From: Silurus meridionalis
Taxonomy: Eukaryota > Chordata > Actinopteri > Siluriformes > Siluridae
Direction: 5' to 3'
Assembly: GCF_014805685.1 (NCBI RefSeq)
Contig: NC_060890.1
Coordinates: forward strand, 24,146,000 to 24,209,999
DNA length: 64,000 bases
A program made the translations under genes and the position numbers. Positions within the stretch are counted from its first letter, which is position 1; every line of letters starts with the position of its first letter. Shown one piece after another: positions 61,203 through 64,000 of this stretch. The notes under the pieces were generated by a model, which saw only the letters and a program-made list of their open reading frames with translations, was not told the DNA's origin and searched no databases.

Positions 61203-61402
61203 GGAAGTGGGAGCTCAGTGGTTAAGGTTTATATTTACTGATTAGGAGGTTGAGGGTTCAAGCCTTGGTATCACCAAGCAGCTACACTTGGGTCCCCTGA
61301 GAAAGGCCCTTCACCCTTAGTACTCCCGGGGCTCTGACTCCAGCTCCTAACAACACTGAAATATGCGGTAAACTAATTTTCCTCTGCTGAAAAAGTAAAG
61401 TA
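61203..61402 (+). mobile_element. SINE, tRNA-derived family, tandem with the previous copy
   Basis: GGGAGCTCAGTGGTTAAGG head at 61208, box B GGTTCAAGCCT at 61255 and the body CTGAGAAAGGCCCTTCACCC. It lies only a few bases after another copy in the same direction. Confidence 0.7.
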
Positions 61403-62393
61403 TAAAGCACCTTTAATACATACACTGATCAAGTTTAGGAAAAAAATGGCAAAATGGATGATGGCAAGTTCAAAAGGCAAGTGGGGAGGTAAGAAAAGCA
61501 GCCTGAGCGATTATGATAAACAACCCATGTGATGGAGCTTTATTCGGCAGAGCAATGTGTGCGTATGAAAACACGGTTGGCACGAGATTGAACACACAAA
61601 ACAAACCAGTAAATGTTTCGACAAAGTTGATGCACTCCCCCAATGAGAGCGGAAGGAAAAATAAATAAAACAAGATTGAAAATGTTTACTTCAACCTGAA
61701 CTGAAAAAAGATGATGAAGGATTCAGAGAGTTGTAGCTTATCCAGCTCGATCTTGACTGATTGTAGTTTTACAAAATCCACTGATGTACTTTGACTTGAG
61801 TCCTATTAGGATATGCCGAGTCAATAAACAACCTGCATCGTGGCTGTGAATTTCAAATGGAAAAAACACCACAAAACACTCTTTCAGTACATTTATTCTA
61901 ACAGAGTAGGTGCAACAAGAGCTGTAATTATAATGCATTATAAAGTTTGCCTAGCAGAACCACATTTCAATGATTTGCATAAGCTTAGTAATGTAATCTT
62001 CCTGACTGATTTATGTCCTTTTGAGGTTTGTGTTTATCACCAAAGGCTGCAGTTTTACTATGGCTAAGTCTACACATCTTATATGCTTATGCTTTAGTTT
62101 TGGCATCTACATTCAGTTATTTGCTGTTAATATATGATATAACGGAGACAAATTTTGGAGCATTAACTCCCAAGCTGATAAATAAGAATACATACTGTAG
62201 AATGGCATGAAGATGCAAAAGCACTGGGGCGGATTTCTAGAGCTGATTTTTTTCTAGCCTAAGCTGTAGATTAATGCAGATTTTTAACAGTTTGTTTCTA
62301 CACAGACTTCCATTCTGACTGATGTTTTTTCAGGCCTGTTTGAATCAATCTTGATACCCTGGAGTTCTCATAAACTGTCTAATAAGAATTTTA
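61403..62393. other. AT-rich sequence, nothing recognised
   Basis: No gene or repeat family assigned. Confidence 0.5.
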
Positions 62394-62560
62394 CATTACA
62401 TTTACATTTATAGCATTTGGCAGATGCCACTTACATTCATTTCATTCATTCAACTGAACAACTATGGGGTTAAAAGCCTTAGCCAACGCCCCAGGAGTGG
62501 CAGCTTGGTGTTGGCTGGGATTTAATCTCGCAACCTTTAGATTCAACTCTGATGATCATC
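62394..62560 (-). mobile_element. SINE with L2-type tail, minus
   Basis: The tail ATAGCATTTGGCAGATGCC at 62411 is followed by the reverse body (CCCCAGGAGTGGCAGCTTGG) and an eroded box B (GATTTAATCTCGCAACC). Confidence 0.65.
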
Positions 62561-62878
62561 ATGCACAAGTTGCTAAATGCTTTTGACATTTTCAGGGGGT
62601 TAAGATCATTGAAGATCTTCCTGATCTCTCCACATCTTCCAGTAATGTTCTGTTGCTCTTGAAGAGCGTGTGGCGCTTAAAACACTGCAAACGTAATGTG
62701 TGTCATGTCAACTGTCTCGCAGAATTTCACGTTTGCTATATGTTTTAACTTGCTGTCCGGGATAAAGGTAAACGAGGCTACCGTGGATGGTTCCCATTGG
62801 GAATCATGAAGAGGGTTTTCAAATGCAATTGATATAAAGGGTTTTTATACAATGGTTTAGACTACATTTACCATGAAC
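62561..62878. other. Intergenic sequence, nothing recognised
   Basis: No feature assigned. Confidence 0.5.
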
Positions 62879-62896
62879 AGTCTGAAGTTCAGTGTC

Positions 62897-63123
62897 CAGG
62901 GTCCCTGGTGGTCTAGTGGTTAGGATGCAGCGCTCTGCGGCCCAGGTTCGATCCCCGGTCAGGGAACCAACCCCAGCCACTCTTAGTGCCGGTCCCAAGC
63001 CCGGTTAAATGGGGAGGGTTGCGTTAGGAAGGGCATCCAGCGTAAAAACATGTGCCAAATCAAACATGCGGATGATCCGCTGTGGCGACCCCTAATGGGA
63101 GAAGCCGAAAGAAAGTTTTTTTT
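62897..63123 (+). mobile_element. Composite SINE: tRNA-Glu head, RTE LINE 5' and 3' ends
   Basis: A 227-bp element between exact 18-bp direct repeats AGTCTGAAGTTCAGTGTC (62879-62896, 63124-63141). The head 62902-62966 is tRNA-Glu-like: box A TGGTCTAGTGG, box B GGTTCGATCCC, and acceptor ends TCCCTGG and CAGGGAA that pair. About 7 nt of the anticodon arm are gone, so it is not a working tRNA. The body (about 62978-63072) equals the start of the RTE LINE at 40180-40275. The last 40 nt (TGATCCGCTGTGGCGACCCC onward) equal the LINE 3' end at 32418-32460. Confidence 0.93.
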
Positions 63124-63229
63124 AGTCTGAAGTTCAGTGTCAATCAATACGTCAACATTGATGGAACTATAATGAATGGATAAATGGTATTGTAAATGGA
63201 TGGGTTTCTTCCGCATTTCGTCTCAAGGA

Positions 63230-63560
63230 GTCAAGTCGAGTCAAGTTTATTTTTATTGTGCTTTTCACAACGGACATTGTCTCAATGCAGCTTTACAGAT
63301 TTTAACAGTGAAGGTGAACGGTGTGTATTTATACCTGATGAGCAGCCGTGGCGACTGTGGCAAGGAAAAACTCCCTTAGATGTTATGAGGAAGAAACCTT
63401 GAGAGGAACCAGACTGAAAAGGGGAACCCATCCTCATTTGGGTGACATCAAGACTGTGATTATAGTCTTGAAACAATACAGAACACTGGAGAGTGAGAAC
63501 TAACATGAGCACTGGATTGTACGATTATGAGTAATGTTCTTTCTACAGTCTTTGAGATTA
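63230..63560 (-). mobile_element. L2-type LINE 3' end, family A
   Basis: GTCGAGTCAAGTTTATTTTT tail, TTTTCACAACGGACATTGTC box, TGGCAAGGAAAAACTCCCTT, AGAGGAACCAGACTG. Truncated near 63560. Confidence 0.8.
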
Positions 63561-63704
63561 TTAGGAAGTGTTTCCATCACCTCTGGTTTGCTCATTATGA
63601 AGCAATTATAGCTACGAATAAATGAATCTAACAAATGAATTTTGTGAAGAGTCTATGTTTAACATTAACATAAAATTGGTTGTTATTGAGCACATGCGTA
63701 TACA

Positions 63705-63782
<78 letters not shown>

Positions 63783-64000
63783 TACTGTACACATACACAC
63801 ACTTTAAATCACTTCTGGACCTGATTTTTTCTTTTTTTTTGCCACTTCAGCACAACTCTCATATCTGATGATAAATGGCTGCACACCCACAAGAAACAGG
63901 AAGGTCTTTAAAAAAAGGAAAAAAAGAAAGTACTTCACCCAACACAAAAAGAAAGAAAAAAGTTCAGTCAGCTCATGTGGAGGCAGCAAACGTGATCAAC
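63561..64000. other. Intergenic with (CA)n array
   Basis: No gene. The (CA)n array is at 63702-63780. Confidence 0.5.
63702..63780. repeat. (CA)n microsatellite with imperfections
   Basis: About 37 CA units broken by two single-base slips (near 63711 and 63751). Confidence 0.95.

Noticed and set aside
62902..62966. A functional tRNA-Glu gene
   Set aside because: Acceptor ends and boxes A and B are present, but about 7 nt of the anticodon arm are missing and the sequence is the head of a SINE with target duplications.
63622..63868. Histidine/threonine or valine/cysteine repeat proteins
   Set aside because: Translations of the (CA)n microsatellite. The same applies to tyrosine/isoleucine runs over the (TA)n arrays.

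Overview
This window looks like AT-rich intergenic DNA from a teleost fish genome. It has no prokaryotic operon structure. It is packed with degenerate copies of fish-typical transposons: several Tc1/mariner lineages, an IS630-like element, piggyBac-like ends, PIF/Harbinger, pogo, L2-type and RTE-type LINEs, a Ty3/gypsy chromovirus, DIRS elements and tRNA-derived SINEs. There are also many long (TA)n, (CA)n and (GATA)n microsatellites. The combination resembles ostariophysan (for example catfish) genomes, but the species cannot be fixed from this sequence. I found no host protein-coding gene that I can name. Two possible terminal exons are reported at low confidence.

Layout. 0-5 kb holds a pogo transposase remnant, a DIRS 5' end with broken gag, a small Tc1-like element with complete inverted repeats, and an L2-type LINE 3' end. 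5-17 kb holds Tc1 remnants, a 1.38-kb internally deleted IS630-like element sitting inside an L2 fragment, another L2 fragment and a deleted Tc1-like element. 17.5-23.4 kb is the most structured block: Tc1 remnant, then a DIRS 5' end, into which a Ty3/gypsy chromovirus (minus strand, two nearly identical LTRs) is inserted. The DIRS sequence resumes beyond the insertion. 23.4-31 kb is mostly unrecognised AT-rich sequence with SINE pieces, an (ATCT)/(AGCT) array and a degenerate Tc1-like element. 31.5-34.1 kb is a nested piggyBac-like element carrying an RTE LINE insertion (14-bp target duplication) and an L2 3' UTR.

34.3-43.3 kb carries an L2 copy with an open C-terminal reverse-transcriptase reading frame, a PIF/Harbinger N-terminal fragment, the best SINE copy, an inverted pair of L2 3' ends, an RTE 5' end and a gypsy-like LTR. 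43.3-58 kb contains a degenerate minisatellite, microsatellites, a Tc1 remnant split by a retroposon, a second RTE 5' end, a short interstitial telomeric array at an RTE breakpoint, and low-repeat islands that may be conserved non-coding DNA. 58-64 kb contains an ISRm11/Tc1-like remnant with a SINE inside, more SINEs, and a composite tRNA-Glu/RTE SINE with an exact 18-bp target-site duplication.

No group of genes in the window works together as a pathway. The relationships visible are between mobile elements: SINEs borrowing LINE ends, deleted transposons that would need enzymes supplied in trans, and at least six cases of one element inserted in another.
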